From contig NZ_WTEV01000019.1 in the NCBI RefSeq assembly GCF_009795885.1, forward strand, positions 1-56,100: 56,100 nt of DNA. The letters are read 5' to 3'. The notes under the pieces were generated by a model. It ran no database searches. It had not been told where the DNA came from and saw only the letters and a list, made by a program, of their open reading frames with translations. This document shows, piece after piece, positions 40,165 through 49,606 of the stretch (positions within the stretch are counted from its first letter, which is position 1; every line of letters begins with the position of its first letter). The translations under genes were made by a program, and so were the position numbers. Origin of the DNA: Gilliamella sp. Pas-s25 (GTDB lineage Bacteria; Pseudomonadota; Gammaproteobacteria; Enterobacterales; Orbaceae).

Positions 40165-42120
40165 ATGAAAAGTAAGATTTTAAAACCAGCGCTATTAATT
40201 AGTGCTGTTCTAACAACAAGCCCGTTATTTGCTATTGACCAAGTCAAACTTGAAAGTCATCAATTAAAAAAAATTATTGTTGATAACCTTGAATTTAAGG
40301 ATATGGATAAAGATGGACAACTAACTCCTTATGAGGATTGGCGTTTATCACCACAACAACGTGCGCAGGATCTGCTTTCAAGAATGTCATTAGAAGAAAA
40401 AGCAGGGATAATGATGCATGGTAATGCGCCGAGTTTAAATAATGATATTGGGCGTGGTGATAAGTACGATTTTGAAAAACTGACCGCTTTAATTTTGAAT
40501 GATAAGGTTAATAGCTTTATTACCCGATTAGAGGTTAATCCTAAGGATTTTGCAGAGCAAAATAATCAATTACAACAAATAGCTGAATCCTCTCGTTTAT
40601 CCATCCCATTAACGATCAGCGTTGATCCTAGAAATACGTTTTATTATGGCAATGAATTAGGCATAAAAAGTGGTTTTAGCCAGTGGCCTGGCACTTTAGG
40701 AATGGCGGCTATTGGTCACGAAAAAGATATTAATGAATATGGCAATATAATTCGACAAGAGTATAGATCATTAGGGATAACACAAGCATTATCACCAATG
40801 GCAGATTTGGGTACTGAACCTCGTTGGGCTCGCTTTGAAGGTACATTTGGTGAAAATCCTGAACTAAGTAAAAAGATGGTTAGAGGTTATATCTCAGGAA
40901 TGCAAGGTAAAGATGGTTTAAATTCACAAAGTATCGCCGCCGTTGTTAAACATTGGGTGGGATATGGCGCTGCCGAAAATGGTTTTGATAGTCATAGCGC
41001 TTATGGTAAATATGCACTTTTTACACAAAAAGATAGTTTGAAAGAGCATATTATTCCATTTACTGGCGCTTTTGAAGCAGATGTTGCTGGTGTCATGCCG
41101 ACTTATTCAATATTGAAAAATGCTCAAATAAATAATCATAAACTTGATGCTGTTGGTGGTGGATTTAATTCGTTTTTATTAAAAGATTTATTACGTGACA
41201 CCTATAAATTTAAAGGTGTTATCATGAGTGATTGGAATATTACGAGTGATTGTAATGAAGTTTGTGTCAATGGCACACCTTTAGGTGTTAAACCCAAAGT
41301 AGAAGGAATGCCATGGGGGGTTGAAGATCTGACCAAAGAGCAACGTTTTATTAAAGCTATTCAAGCAGGAGTTCAACAATTTGGTGGTGTTAGTGATAGC
41401 TCAATTATTGTAACCGCTGTTAAAAACAAAAAAATTGCGGAAAAAGACATCGATAACGCAGTATTGGCTATTTTGATGCAAAAGTTTTCTTTAGGGCAAT
41501 TTGAAACACCATATGTTGATCTAAGCAAAACAAGTTTTGTTGGCAATAAAGATTTTCAAAAAGTGGCGAATCAAGCTCAATATAATTCGCTGGTATTACT
41601 TGAAAATACACAAAAAACGTTACCATTAAATCCTACTAATAAAATCTATCTACATGGTTTTTTGCCAGGTACTAAAAGTCTTTTAAAGAATAAAGTTAAT
41701 ATTGTTGATGATTTAGATCAAGCTGATGTCGTTGTCGTTCGAATAAATGCGCCTTATGAACAAAACCATAAAGGTTACTTTTTTGGTTTAGAACATCATG
41801 AAGGATCATTAGCATTTCCATCTAATGATAAAAATATTGAATTTATCGCACAAGCAAGTAAAAAGCATCCCGTCGTAGTTACCGTTTATTTAGATAGACC
41901 GGCTGTTCTTACGGTTTTAAAACAATATGCTAGTGCGATTATTGCTAATTTTGGGGTCAATGATGAGGTGCTATTTGATCGATTACTTGATAACAAGCCT
42001 TATTTAGCTAAAATGCCATTTTCATTACCCGATTCAATGGATAGCGTGCAACAGCAAGCGTCAGATTTACCAAACGAAATGAAAGCACTCTATCCACTTG
42101 GTTATGGTTTAACGCATTAA
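40165..42120 (+). CDS. Periplasmic GH3 beta-glucosidase-like hydrolase
   Basis: The 651-residue exported protein has a signal peptide (cleavage near LFAIDQ). An EF-hand-like DMDKDGQLTPYEDW precedes the GH3 barrel: LTISVDPRNTF, AALSPMADLGTEPRWAR-type sequence and VVKHWVGYGAAENGFDSH. The nucleophile Asp is in GVIMSDWN (about Asp357). The C-terminal alpha/beta sandwich (LVLLENTQKTLPL) and the terminal YPLGYGL follow. It should release glucose or xylose from plant beta-glucosides in the periplasm. A CRP box upstream and AAGGA before the ATG are consistent with carbon-controlled expression. Confidence 0.9.
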   Translation: MKSKILKPALLISAVLTTSPLFAIDQVKLESHQLKKIIVDNLEFKDMDKDGQLTPYEDWRLSPQQRAQDLLSRMSLEEKAGIMMHGNAPSLNNDIGRGDKYDFEKLTALILNDKVNSFITRLEVNPKDFAEQNNQLQQIAESSRLSIPLTISVDPRNTFYYGNELGIKSGFSQWPGTLGMAAIGHEKDINEYGNIIRQEYRSLGITQALSPMADLGTEPRWARFEGTFGENPELSKKMVRGYISGMQGKDGLNSQSIAAVVKHWVGYGAAENGFDSHSAYGKYALFTQKDSLKEHIIPFTGAFEADVAGVMPTYSILKNAQINNHKLDAVGGGFNSFLLKDLLRDTYKFKGVIMSDWNITSDCNEVCVNGTPLGVKPKVEGMPWGVEDLTKEQRFIKAIQAGVQQFGGVSDSSIIVTAVKNKKIAEKDIDNAVLAILMQKFSLGQFETPYVDLSKTSFVGNKDFQKVANQAQYNSLVLLENTQKTLPLNPTNKIYLHGFLPGTKSLLKNKVNIVDDLDQADVVVVRINAPYEQNHKGYFFGLEHHEGSLAFPSNDKNIEFIAQASKKHPVVVTVYLDRPAVLTVLKQYASAIIANFGVNDEVLFDRLLDNKPYLAKMPFSLPDSMDSVQQQASDLPNEMKALYPLGYGLTH

Positions 42121-42596
42121 TTATATATTTTAGCTCAGACTTAACCTGACAATTACTCATTATTCATCGGGTTTCATGTTAGCAACGTGTGTCCGATGAG
42201 TAAAATAAAGTCTCTAGTTGCTTTTCTATGACTGGTCATTTTGCGCCGAACACAGTTTACCAAGTGTTTTTATTGTGTGCATATCTGGCGCAATTAATCT
42301 GTTTTTTAGGCGTATACTTCCGTTAAAGTCGCCTTGGATAGCTATCTTATGCGCATAAGGAAATTGAGTATTGACTTTCTATTTCATCATGATTTATGTG
42401 CAAAGCGTTATTTTTTAAAACTACTTGTTTAAAATGGGGGCTACTCATCTTGCTTTATTGTTTTTTATGATTTATTTCCTGAAAGGTAAGTTCACCACTT
42501 TACTCATAGTGTTTTTTACAGAGGTAATGGCTATCAAGGCTTATAGCCCATCATCCATCCCCCCATCTTGAAAACTTCCCAGCTTTAATTGTTTTA
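42121..42596. other. Intergenic spacer after GH3 gene
   Basis: A 476-bp spacer between convergent genes. CATCGG (42165) and CCGATG (42192) could form a short hairpin with flanking TACT/AGTA, possibly a weak terminator. I see no gene, RNA or mobile-element signature. Confidence 0.4.
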
Positions 42597-43556
42597 CTAA
42601 AGAATATTTTTGACATGTTTGCAAGCCTCTTGGTAGTTATTTTGGCAAGCTTGTTGAAAGTAATGTTTTGCTGTATAAATATCTTTTGCGACCCCTAATC
42701 CTTGTTGATAGATAATACCTAGATTGTATTGGGAATTGGCATGGTTTTGCTCAGCGGCAAGCTGAAACCATACCCTAGCTTTGGTATAATCTTTTTCAAA
42801 CCACGAACCATTATAATATAACCAACCTAAGCTATATTGTGCTTCAGGATTTCCGCTTTGTGCAGATTGAGTATCTAATTCTACACCTTTGGCAAAATCT
42901 TTTTTTAATCCGCCTAATCCATTGTAATACATATTTGCTAAATTATGCAGTGCATACATGTTTCCTTGCTTGGCTGCTTGTTCATATAGTTGTCTAGCTT
43001 TGGTATAGCTCTTTTTAACAACAATTCCACTATAATAAAAACCACCCAGATTATTTTGAGCTTCTTTGTTACCTAATTGCACCGCTTTTTCGTAAAAATC
43101 TTTCGCCTTAACATAGTTTTGACTAATAGTATTATTATCTGAATTTTGTTCAATTCCTTTGCGATAATGTTTTTTTTCTGCAAATTCGTAAAGTGCCCCT
43201 AGACTGAATAGGCCTAAAGCATAACCACTTGAAGCTGCTTTTTCATAAAGTTGCTTTGCTTTAAGTAGATCTTTCTTCACACCGATACCATAATTATACA
43301 TGTAGCCTAAATTCACTTGTGCATCGGCGTAATTTTGATTAGCCGACTTTTGGTACCACTCAATAGCTTTAGCATAATCTTGTTTAACGTTTTGGCCATA
43401 CTGGTACATATAACCTAAGTGGTTTTGCGCTTCGGCACTATTTTGTTCAGTCGCTTTTTTATATTCAGCATCAAAGTTATATTTTGTATTTTGTGTTGCA
43501 AAAATGGGCGTATTTATCGATATAAACAAAAATATTAATAATAGTAATCTTTTCAT
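42597..43556 (-). CDS. Exported Sel1-repeat protein
   Basis: After a signal peptide (MKRLLLLIFLFISIN to IFA) the protein consists of about seven Sel1-type TPR repeats of 36 residues with the AxxxLGxxYxxGxGV pattern, for example AQVNLGYMYNYGIGVKKDLL and AQYSLGWLYYNGSWFEKDYT. Sel1 proteins are protein-protein scaffolds, often periplasmic and in host interaction or envelope control. I chose the inner ATG behind AAAGG (319 residues). The last 20 residues contain Cys pairs (FQQACQNNYQEACKHV). A copy of its 3' end lies just upstream. Confidence 0.85.
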   Translation of the reverse strand: MKRLLLLIFLFISINTPIFATQNTKYNFDAEYKKATEQNSAEAQNHLGYMYQYGQNVKQDYAKAIEWYQKSANQNYADAQVNLGYMYNYGIGVKKDLLKAKQLYEKAASSGYALGLFSLGALYEFAEKKHYRKGIEQNSDNNTISQNYVKAKDFYEKAVQLGNKEAQNNLGGFYYSGIVVKKSYTKARQLYEQAAKQGNMYALHNLANMYYNGLGGLKKDFAKGVELDTQSAQSGNPEAQYSLGWLYYNGSWFEKDYTKARVWFQLAAEQNHANSQYNLGIIYQQGLGVAKDIYTAKHYFQQACQNNYQEACKHVKNIL

Positions 43557-43595
43557 GTCATTGCCTTTGTTTGAGGTGAACACATTATGTTTTAA

Positions 43596-43784
43596 TTAAA
43601 GAATGTTTTTGACATGTTTGCAAGCCTCTTTGCAGTTATTTTGACAAGCTTGCTGAAAGCAAAGCTTGGGGGGTGTGGATATTATTTTATCTTTGATTTT
43701 GATTGAAAAGATTATTTGATACTCGGCCAATTGCCTTACCCAATATCGATGAAGAGCGTTAAATAGCAGGCTTTTGTTTTGCAA
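43596..43784 (-). pseudogene. Duplicated 3' end of the Sel1 gene
   Basis: The final residues FQQACQNNCKEACKHVKNIL repeat the end of the Sel1 protein at 42597 (FQQACQNNYQEACKHVKNIL), and the DNA matches over about 65 bp. The rest of the frame has no Sel1 repeats. This is the leftover tail of a second tandem Sel1 gene whose body was deleted by recombination between repeats. It is not a functional gene. Confidence 0.75.
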
Positions 43785-43908
43785 TAGAATAAGAAATCAT
43801 TACATCTATTGGATTATGCTTTAACTTATTTGATCAATTGAACTATTTTATTATCGTGATTTTAATGATGATAATAGAATAAAATAGCATTCCGTCATTT
43901 ATTTAATA

Positions 43909-44517
43909 TTAATCACAACCGCAATCATTATTATTAGCTTGCTTTTTCTTGGCTTGTTGTTTGGCTACAATAGCATTAACCTTTTTTGTTACAACAGCTA
44001 AATGATCTTTTGCATCAGAATAGTTTTGTTCAGCAGCCTTAGCAAACCATTGTTTGGCTTTAAAATAGTTCTGTTTGACGCCAGTCCCATGGTAATAGAG
44101 CGTTGCTAACGTATATTGCGCAACAGCATCTCCTTTTTTAGCCGCTTTTGTATCCCACTCAATGCCTTTTAAATAGTTTTGCTTTGTTCCTTGTCCGTTA
44201 TAGTACAATAAAGCTAAACTGTGTTGAGCAGCAATATGGCCTTGATTGGCCGCTTTTTCAAACCACTCTTTTGCCTTAATATAATCAGGTTGTGCTTTTG
44301 ATTGTTGTTCAAAGCCATCTTCAATGCCTTTAAATTGACGTTTTTTAGTATATGAACTATCAGTATACATAAGACCCAAATGATATTGTGCTTCAGCATC
44401 ATTTTGTTCGGTTGCTTTTTGATATTCCTGATTAAAATCAAACAATGTTTGTTGATCAGCATTAGCTGCAATACTAAAACATAAAACTAGTGATAGTTTT
44501 GCAAGAAACTTTAGCAT
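43909..44517 (-). CDS. Exported Sel1-repeat protein, shorter paralogue
   Basis: The 202-residue protein has a signal peptide (MLKFLAKLSLVLCFSIAANA) and about four Sel1 repeats (AEAQYHLGLMYTDS, IAAQHSLALLYYNGQGTKQN, AVAQYTLATLYYHGTGVKQN). A Lys/Gln-rich tail ends NNDCGCD. It is a paralogue of the protein at 42597, sharing the FDxEYxKATEQN N-terminus. Both likely act in the periplasm as scaffolds; the partner is unknown. Confidence 0.85.
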   Translation of the reverse strand: MLKFLAKLSLVLCFSIAANADQQTLFDFNQEYQKATEQNDAEAQYHLGLMYTDSSYTKKRQFKGIEDGFEQQSKAQPDYIKAKEWFEKAANQGHIAAQHSLALLYYNGQGTKQNYLKGIEWDTKAAKKGDAVAQYTLATLYYHGTGVKQNYFKAKQWFAKAAEQNYSDAKDHLAVVTKKVNAIVAKQQAKKKQANNNDCGCD

Positions 44518-44694
44518 ACGATTTCCTTAAAAAATAAATAACTTAATCATTTTATCGCATTTATTTGTTTAGTATAGCGTAATTAATTGCGTTGTTTAGT
44601 GATTCAATATTGGTGTTATAGAATAGACTGTTGTGAGCTTGATTATCTGACCATCGTGTGCCTCATCCTTTCAGAGCCAACACTGCGTATTGTT

Positions 44695-44717
44695 CAAATT
44701 CGTTTCAGACGAATTTG
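44695..44717. repeat. Perfect 9-bp inverted repeat
   Basis: CAAATTCGT, loop TTCAG, ACGAATTTG, about 80 bases beyond the 3' end of the tRNA operon. It may help end the tRNA transcript, though no T-run follows on the minus strand. The rest of 44518-44794 shows nothing clear. Confidence 0.55.
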
Positions 44718-44794
44718 TCGAACGCTAGCGCTCTCATCGCTTTTTGGGGGTTAGGTTGAATAATTTACATTGATTAAGGTATGTGCTGTTAAAG

Positions 44795-44870
44795 TGGTGG
44801 GTCGTGAGCGATTCGAACGCTCGACCAACGGATTAAAAGTCCGCTGCTCTACCGACTGAGCTAACGACCC
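44795..44870 (-). tRNA. tRNA-Lys (UUU)
   Basis: The 76-base cloverleaf includes encoded CCA: acceptor GGGTCGT, anticodon loop ACTTTTAAT (UUU) and T-loop GTTCGAATC. It matches enterobacterial tRNA-Lys closely. It is last in a Val-Val-Lys operon. Confidence 0.97.
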
Positions 44871-44879
44871 ATCTAGAAA

Positions 44880-44955
44880 TGGTGGGTGATACCGGGTTCG
44901 AACCAGTGACCCCCTCCTTGTAAGGGAGGTGCTCTCCCAACTGAGCTAATCACCC
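44880..44955 (-). tRNA. tRNA-Val (UAC), copy 2
   Basis: The 76-base cloverleaf with encoded CCA has acceptor GGGTGAT and anticodon loop CTTACAA (UAC). It is identical in sequence to the copy at 44990. Confidence 0.97.
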
Positions 44956-44989
44956 CACTGTTTCAGTGCTGAAACTTCACGGTAAAGAT

Positions 44990-45065
44990 TGGTGGGTGAT
45001 ACCGGGTTCGAACCAGTGACCCCCTCCTTGTAAGGGAGGTGCTCTCCCAACTGAGCTAATCACCC
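44990..45065 (-). tRNA. tRNA-Val (UAC), copy 1
   Basis: Same sequence as copy 2, first gene of the operon. The 34-base spacer between the copies is unrelated to the spacer before tRNA-Lys. Confidence 0.97.
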
Positions 45066-45082
45066 TTACCGTGTGGATGTGC

Positions 45083-45110
45083 ATTATAAGGCACGTCTTA
45101 TTTCAGTCAA
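45083..45110 (-). promoter_or_regulatory. Sigma-70 promoter of the tRNA operon
   Basis: On the minus strand: TTGACT (45110-45105), 16-base spacer, TATAAT (45088-45083), with tRNA-Val starting 18 bases further. A strong consensus promoter, as expected for stable RNA. Confidence 0.8.
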
Positions 45111-45268
45111 CCTTTTTTTTTAAATTTCTCTAAAAATTACCTCGTTCGATTTAATTTTAAACATTTTTTGGGTATTAGTTCTCAAAAATAACTTTTGTCT
45201 ATTTTTATTTAGAATAAGGTGATTATGATGAAGTGACATTGTTATCAGAAGGAAGAAGATATTCCATC

Positions 45269-46216
45269 ATGATCTTTAATAAAGAACGCGTCATTATGTA
45301 TGTAGAACCGACAACTTTACGTTATAAAATAGTAAGTACAGCTAAGCAAAACAACACATCAACAGCTAGCAAATCTTTAATAACATTCAATTACCAAAAT
45401 GTCACTGATGTCGATGTTTTTATTGATGGGTTACGAAAAAAAATTTCTGGGCGTGCTGAGTTTGAGCTTAATTTGGATAGCAATTTGATTCAAGTACAAC
45501 AACTAACCCTGCCAGATGTAAAGCTAAATGTCAGTGAATTGGTTTTGTATGTTGAAGCAAACATATATAAATTATTTCAATTGCCAGCTAAAAGTGTGTT
45601 TTTTGATTTTGTTTTAAATGAGCAAACAAAACAAGTTACGGTGATAATAGTTGAACGTCATTATATTGAAAATTGGATTAACCTTTTTAAAAAGTATGCA
45701 CTACTATTAATATTTGCAGGTTGCCGATTTGAAAATACTAAAGTTAACTTTTTACCTTGGCGGCAAGAAAAACACACCAAGCAGCAACGACAAATGATCG
45801 GTGCGATTGTAGGTTTTATTGGCATAATCAGTTGTGTACTCTGTTATTTGTGGATCCAAGCACAAAATGATCGACAAAATTATGATGAAAAATTGTTACA
45901 ACAGCAAGGGATAGCACAAGCGCTAACCGAAGAATTATCTAATTATTTGCCTAATCCATCATTAAGCCAAAAACAAATTCAGCAATCTTTAATATTACTT
46001 TCAAAGCAGCTGCCTTCCGTAATTTGGCTTGAATCTTTTTATTATGAACCACAAAAAGTAAGGATCGAGGGGCAAAGTTTTAGTTATGTTGAGCTGACTA
46101 ATTTTAATCAAAGTTTGTTAATGCTAAAGGATATAAGTCATAGCCAAGTAAAAACTATCTCAACCAATAAAAATAATCTATTTTTTGAAATGGAAATAAA
46201 ACTTAATGAACAGTGA
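45269..46216 (+). CDS. HofM-HofN fusion, DNA-uptake inner-membrane component
   Basis: One frame joins two genes that are separate elsewhere. Residues about 1-160 look like a shortened PilM/HofM actin-like protein (QQLTLPDVKLNVSELVLYVE, then LPAKSVFFDFVLNEQTKQ). From KVNFLPWRQEKH on it is PilN/HofN: the NFLPWR cytosolic motif, one membrane helix (MIGAIVGFIGIISCVLCYLW) and a periplasmic coiled coil. In type IV pilus-like machines PilM binds the N-terminal NLLPWR tail of PilN, so fusion would keep the partners together. HofM's C-terminal half appears deleted. The frame opens with a GTG at 45233; I prefer the ATG at 45269. It overlaps hofO by 11 bases. Confidence 0.7.
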   Translation: MIFNKERVIMYVEPTTLRYKIVSTAKQNNTSTASKSLITFNYQNVTDVDVFIDGLRKKISGRAEFELNLDSNLIQVQQLTLPDVKLNVSELVLYVEANIYKLFQLPAKSVFFDFVLNEQTKQVTVIIVERHYIENWINLFKKYALLLIFAGCRFENTKVNFLPWRQEKHTKQQRQMIGAIVGFIGIISCVLCYLWIQAQNDRQNYDEKLLQQQGIAQALTEELSNYLPNPSLSQKQIQQSLILLSKQLPSVIWLESFYYEPQKVRIEGQSFSYVELTNFNQSLLMLKDISHSQVKTISTNKNNLFFEMEIKLNEQ

Positions 46217-46679
46217 TTTTTTTTATCGTCCAATTTGGCAACAATATGGGGTTTGTATTTTATGTTGCTTGGCGTTTTTTGCTATCGTTTATCTCTTTTT
46301 TATTAAAGATATCCAGCAACAAGCCATGCTAAAAGCTAATTTATATCAGCAAAAAATTACTGAAACTAAGTTGCTACAGGCAAAAGTAAATCGTTATCAG
46401 GCAAGTAAAAATACTTTATATAGCGTGATATCGGAAAAAGAGCTGGCACAGGTTTTCGAGAAAAATCATCTTGCATTACGTTCCTTTAAACATTATCAAG
46501 CGGATAATATGATTAATTGGAATATCGAGTTAGAGGGGCAATTTGGCGATTTTATTAATTTAATTTCATCATTGACAAATGATTTTTATTTTCTTGATTT
46601 TCAAAATCTAAAAATCAGCAAACAAGAACAGCAGTTACAGATCATGTTTACTTTATTGTTTAAAAAGGGCATAGAGTGA
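46206..46679 (+). CDS. hofO: HofO, PilO-like assembly protein
   Basis: The 157-residue protein has a short cytosolic N-terminus, one membrane helix (residues about 14-31, CILCCLAFFAIVYLFFIKDI), a coiled-coil stretch and a small periplasmic ferredoxin-like domain (NWNIELEGQFGDFINLISSL). This is the PilO/HofO architecture. Its position between the HofN part and HofP is the main support. It overlaps both neighbours, so translation is coupled. It would link the inner-membrane platform to the secretin. Confidence 0.75.
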   Translation: MNSDFFYRPIWQQYGVCILCCLAFFAIVYLFFIKDIQQQAMLKANLYQQKITETKLLQAKVNRYQASKNTLYSVISEKELAQVFEKNHLALRSFKHYQADNMINWNIELEGQFGDFINLISSLTNDFYFLDFQNLKISKQEQQLQIMFTLLFKKGIE

Positions 46680-47047
46680 TGCGTTGTATATATAAGTACT
46701 TCGGATTATTGTGTGTTATCTGTTTTGAGCTAAAGGCTAGTATGCTTTTAGATCGAGATCCTTTTCAACAAAATTATTCAGTTTCTTGCAGTGAGCAAAC
46801 AGCGTTACTGCTTGAACAAATTCAAGTTTGGCATTTTAAGGGACTTATGAAACAAATTGAACAACAGTATCAGCAGATTTGGTTAGCATCAAATAATCAG
46901 TGGCTAGCAATAACCGATAATGTGATGCCGAATGTTTTATTTCCTTGGTCTGTGCAATCTTTACAAAATGATAAAATTATGTGGCAAGCCGATTTACCTG
47001 ATTATTGCCATAATACTGTGTCATGGACAATGTCATTAAATGAATAA
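46676..47047 (+). CDS. hofP: HofP, PilP-like protein
   Basis: The 123-residue product has an N-terminal signal-like segment (CIYKYFGLLCVICFELKASM) and then LLDRDPFQ, the usual start of HofP/PilP-type sequence, followed by a beta-strand-rich part (IWLASNNQWLAITDNVMPN). In competence or pilus systems PilP bridges PilNO to the secretin. It is recognised from gene order more than from strong sequence marks. It overlaps hofO (ATGA) and hofQ by 8 bases. Confidence 0.65.
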   Translation: MMRCIYKYFGLLCVICFELKASMLLDRDPFQQNYSVSCSEQTALLLEQIQVWHFKGLMKQIEQQYQQIWLASNNQWLAITDNVMPNVLFPWSVQSLQNDKIMWQADLPDYCHNTVSWTMSLNE

Positions 47048-48377
47048 TAAAAATTCCACAAATCAAGCGTATCAGTGGTTCAATCAAAATATTGGCAGAT
47101 TAATTAGTGCCAAAATAAGTTTGTTAGTTGTGATAGTTTTTGTATTTGTAACAACTGGCATAAATGCTGCTTATGCAAATATAAATCAATCTTCAAATAT
47201 CGAACAGCAAAAAAATATCTCAATGACATTTTATCAAACGGATATTGCAATTATCTTACAAGCATTAGCCGATAGTCAGCAGATGAATTTAGTTATGTCA
47301 GATGATTTGTCAATAAAACAAACTATCAAGCTTAACAATGTTGATTGGCACAAAGCGCTAAAGATCATATTAGACTCAGCAAATTTACAAGCGGAAATTG
47401 ACGATAATATTTTGTTCGTTTCTAAAGCGATAGATCCTGAAGTTTTATTGTATAAACAACAATTAGAACAAAAAGAAAAAGAACTAAAGCAACCGCTTAA
47501 TTTGATATCTATAGCTGTTAATCATGCCGATCCAACGACCTTAATCGAAACGATTCAACAACAAGGATTATTATCACAACGAGGTAAAGTTGCGCTTGAT
47601 AAACGGACAAATTCACTGATCATTACCGATTTACCTAAACAATTTACTCATATCGAAAGATTAGTTAAAACACTTGATAAACCTATGCCTCAAGTGCATA
47701 TTTCAGCGCACATTGTTACCATGAGTGATGAAAGTATGGCTGAGTTGGGGATTAAATGGGGATATTCAGGGAAATCATCGCAATTATTAGATAAGTTTGA
47801 TATAGGGCTTGGTACTCGTTATCCGACTACAACTGCTGGTTTTAATTTGGCTAAATTATCGGGTAGTTTACTCAATTTAGAGTTATCTGCGCTTGAATCT
47901 GAAAATCAGCTCGAAATTATTGCTAGCCCGAATTTACTTGCAGCTAATCAGAATATGGCTTCGATAAAACAAGGTACTGAAATTCCTTACGAGGTTGCAA
48001 GTGGTGGTAATGGTGCCACATCTATTGAATTTAAACCCGCTGTGTTGGGATTAGAAGTTACACCTAAAATATTATCTGATAATCAGATGATTTTAGATTT
48101 ACACATTACGCAAAATACGGCTGGTCGTTCAATAAAACGTAGCGATGGTGGTGAAGCTCTAGCAATTGATACGCAAGAAATCAAAACACAAGTTCAAATA
48201 AAAAATGGCGAAACAGTTGTATTAGGAGGGATATTTCAACAAGTTACCACCAACGGTCAACGAAACGTTCCTAGTGTAGGCAATGTGCCAATTATTGGCA
48301 ATTTATTTAAACACAACAGCAAAAAACAACAAAAACGTGAGTTAGTTATTTTTATTACGCCACAATTGGTTGAGTAA
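47040..48377 (+). CDS. hofQ: HofQ/PilQ secretin for DNA uptake
   Basis: The 445-residue outer-membrane secretin has a signal/membrane segment (residues about 23-45), an STN-type N-terminal domain (ISMTFYQTDIAIILQALADS), an N1/KH-like domain (GKVALDKRTNSLIITDLPKQ) and the secretin core. The core shows LGIKWGY, the ANQNMASIKQGTEIPYEV motif, VGLEVTPKIL-type sequence and the final VPIIGNLFKHNSKKQQKREL with VIFITPQLVE. In Haemophilus the homologue ComE is required for transformation; in E. coli hofQ is linked to use of DNA as nutrient. The start may be internal because the first 20 residues are not typical. Last gene of the cluster. Confidence 0.9.
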   Translation: MNNKNSTNQAYQWFNQNIGRLISAKISLLVVIVFVFVTTGINAAYANINQSSNIEQQKNISMTFYQTDIAIILQALADSQQMNLVMSDDLSIKQTIKLNNVDWHKALKIILDSANLQAEIDDNILFVSKAIDPEVLLYKQQLEQKEKELKQPLNLISIAVNHADPTTLIETIQQQGLLSQRGKVALDKRTNSLIITDLPKQFTHIERLVKTLDKPMPQVHISAHIVTMSDESMAELGIKWGYSGKSSQLLDKFDIGLGTRYPTTTAGFNLAKLSGSLLNLELSALESENQLEIIASPNLLAANQNMASIKQGTEIPYEVASGGNGATSIEFKPAVLGLEVTPKILSDNQMILDLHITQNTAGRSIKRSDGGEALAIDTQEIKTQVQIKNGETVVLGGIFQQVTTNGQRNVPSVGNVPIIGNLFKHNSKKQQKRELVIFITPQLVE

Positions 48378-48500
48378 ATGTCAACAGAGTTGTATCATAT
48401 CCTAGCTTGTTTTAGCCTTTGCTTTGATAAGTAATGCTTGTTTTAAAGTATATTATTTTAGTCGTCATTATTACCATTTATTATAAAAGTAGAGAATATT

Positions 48501-49304
48501 ATGCATGTTGTTGCTTCTGATTTAGACGGTACTTTATTAACTCCTGAACATAGCTTATCGCCTTACACAAAACAGGTTCTTCAAGCGCTTCGTAACAAGG
48601 GCATTCATTTTGTTTTTGCAACGGGTAGACACCACATTGATGTTGCTCAAATGCGAGAAAATATGGAAATTGATGCTTTTATGATAACGTCAAATGGCGC
48701 AAGAGTACATGATAGCCAAGGTCATTTAGTTTTTAGTCAAAGTATTGAACCATCACTTGCGAGCGAAATAGCTAAAATGAGTATGGAAGATCCTTTAGTT
48801 TATACTCATTTATATCGTGGTGATGAGTGGTTAATTAACAAAGAAGATACATATTCATTAGAATTTTATCGAGACACCCAGTTTACTTATCAATTATTTA
48901 ACCCACTTGATTTTGATACTAACGATATTGCTAAAATTTATTTTACTACCACGGACAATGCACTTTATCCGCATTTGGTTCAGCTAAAAAATCGACTAGA
49001 TGCAAAATTTGGCAATAAAATTAGCGTTGCTTTTTCTACTTTAAATTGCCTAGAAGTGATGGCCGAAAATGTGTCTAAAGGAAGTGCATTAAAAAAAGTG
49101 GTTGAAAAATTAGGTTACAGTTTAAAAGAGAGTATTGCTTTTGGTGATGGTATGAATGACTACGAAATGCTAAAAGTGGCTGGTAAAGGCTGTATAATGC
49201 AAAACGGTAGCTCAGAGTTAAAGGAATTATTACCAGAATTAGAGGTAATCGGCTCAAATGCACAAGACGCCGTGCCTCATTACTTAAGTAAACTATTTTT
49301 ATAA
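48501..49304 (+). CDS. yigL: Cof-type HAD phosphatase YigL
   Basis: This 267-residue HAD phosphatase is colinear with E. coli YigL, which hydrolyses pyridoxal phosphate and sugar phosphates. Motif I is [10 protein letters not shown] (nucleophile Asp), motif II is MITSNGARV, the Lys motif is in [11 protein letters not shown], and motif IV is [12 protein letters not shown]. The C2-type cap lies between residues about 85 and 185. It follows hofQ by about 120 bases. Confidence 0.92.
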   Translation: MHVVASDLDGTLLTPEHSLSPYTKQVLQALRNKGIHFVFATGRHHIDVAQMRENMEIDAFMITSNGARVHDSQGHLVFSQSIEPSLASEIAKMSMEDPLVYTHLYRGDEWLINKEDTYSLEFYRDTQFTYQLFNPLDFDTNDIAKIYFTTTDNALYPHLVQLKNRLDAKFGNKISVAFSTLNCLEVMAENVSKGSALKKVVEKLGYSLKESIAFGDGMNDYEMLKVAGKGCIMQNGSSELKELLPELEVIGSNAQDAVPHYLSKLFL

Positions 49305-49323
49305 TTATCAAATATATCTAAAA

Positions 49324-49560
49324 ATGAATATAATTATCGACAAAGAACTCAATACGCTTGGATTGCGTTGCCCTGAACCGATTATGCTAATAAGAAAAAC
49401 CATTCGAGAACTTGCCATAGGGCAAGTTCTTTATGTTATTGCTGATGATTTTGCTACAACTCGCGATGTCCCTAGCTTTTGCCGCCATATGGATCACGAA
49501 TTACTGTCATCGCAAATAGAATTCCAACCCTATCAGTATTGGATTAAAAAAACGCATTAG
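49324..49560 (+). CDS. tusA: Sulfurtransferase TusA
   Basis: TusA accepts persulfide sulfur from IscS and relays it to TusBCD for 2-thiolation of tRNA wobble uridine. The 78-residue protein has the family motif [10 protein letters not shown] with the active Cys16 and the C-terminal [18 protein letters not shown]. It starts 19 bases after yigL. A perfect 9-bp hairpin (GAACTTGCC/GGCAAGTTC, 49408-49429) lies within the gene. Confidence 0.94.
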   Translation: MNIIIDKELNTLGLRCPEPIMLIRKTIRELAIGQVLYVIADDFATTRDVPSFCRHMDHELLSSQIEFQPYQYWIKKTH

Positions 49561-49606
49561 TTTAACCACTTTTTTGACAAAATTTTCAATAAAGTAGGTG
49601 GTTGCG

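Noticed and set aside
42471-42490. Fourth copy of the palindromic intergenic motif (TTTCCTGAAAGG)
   Set aside because: Only the ten central bases match and the flanks do not; likely chance.
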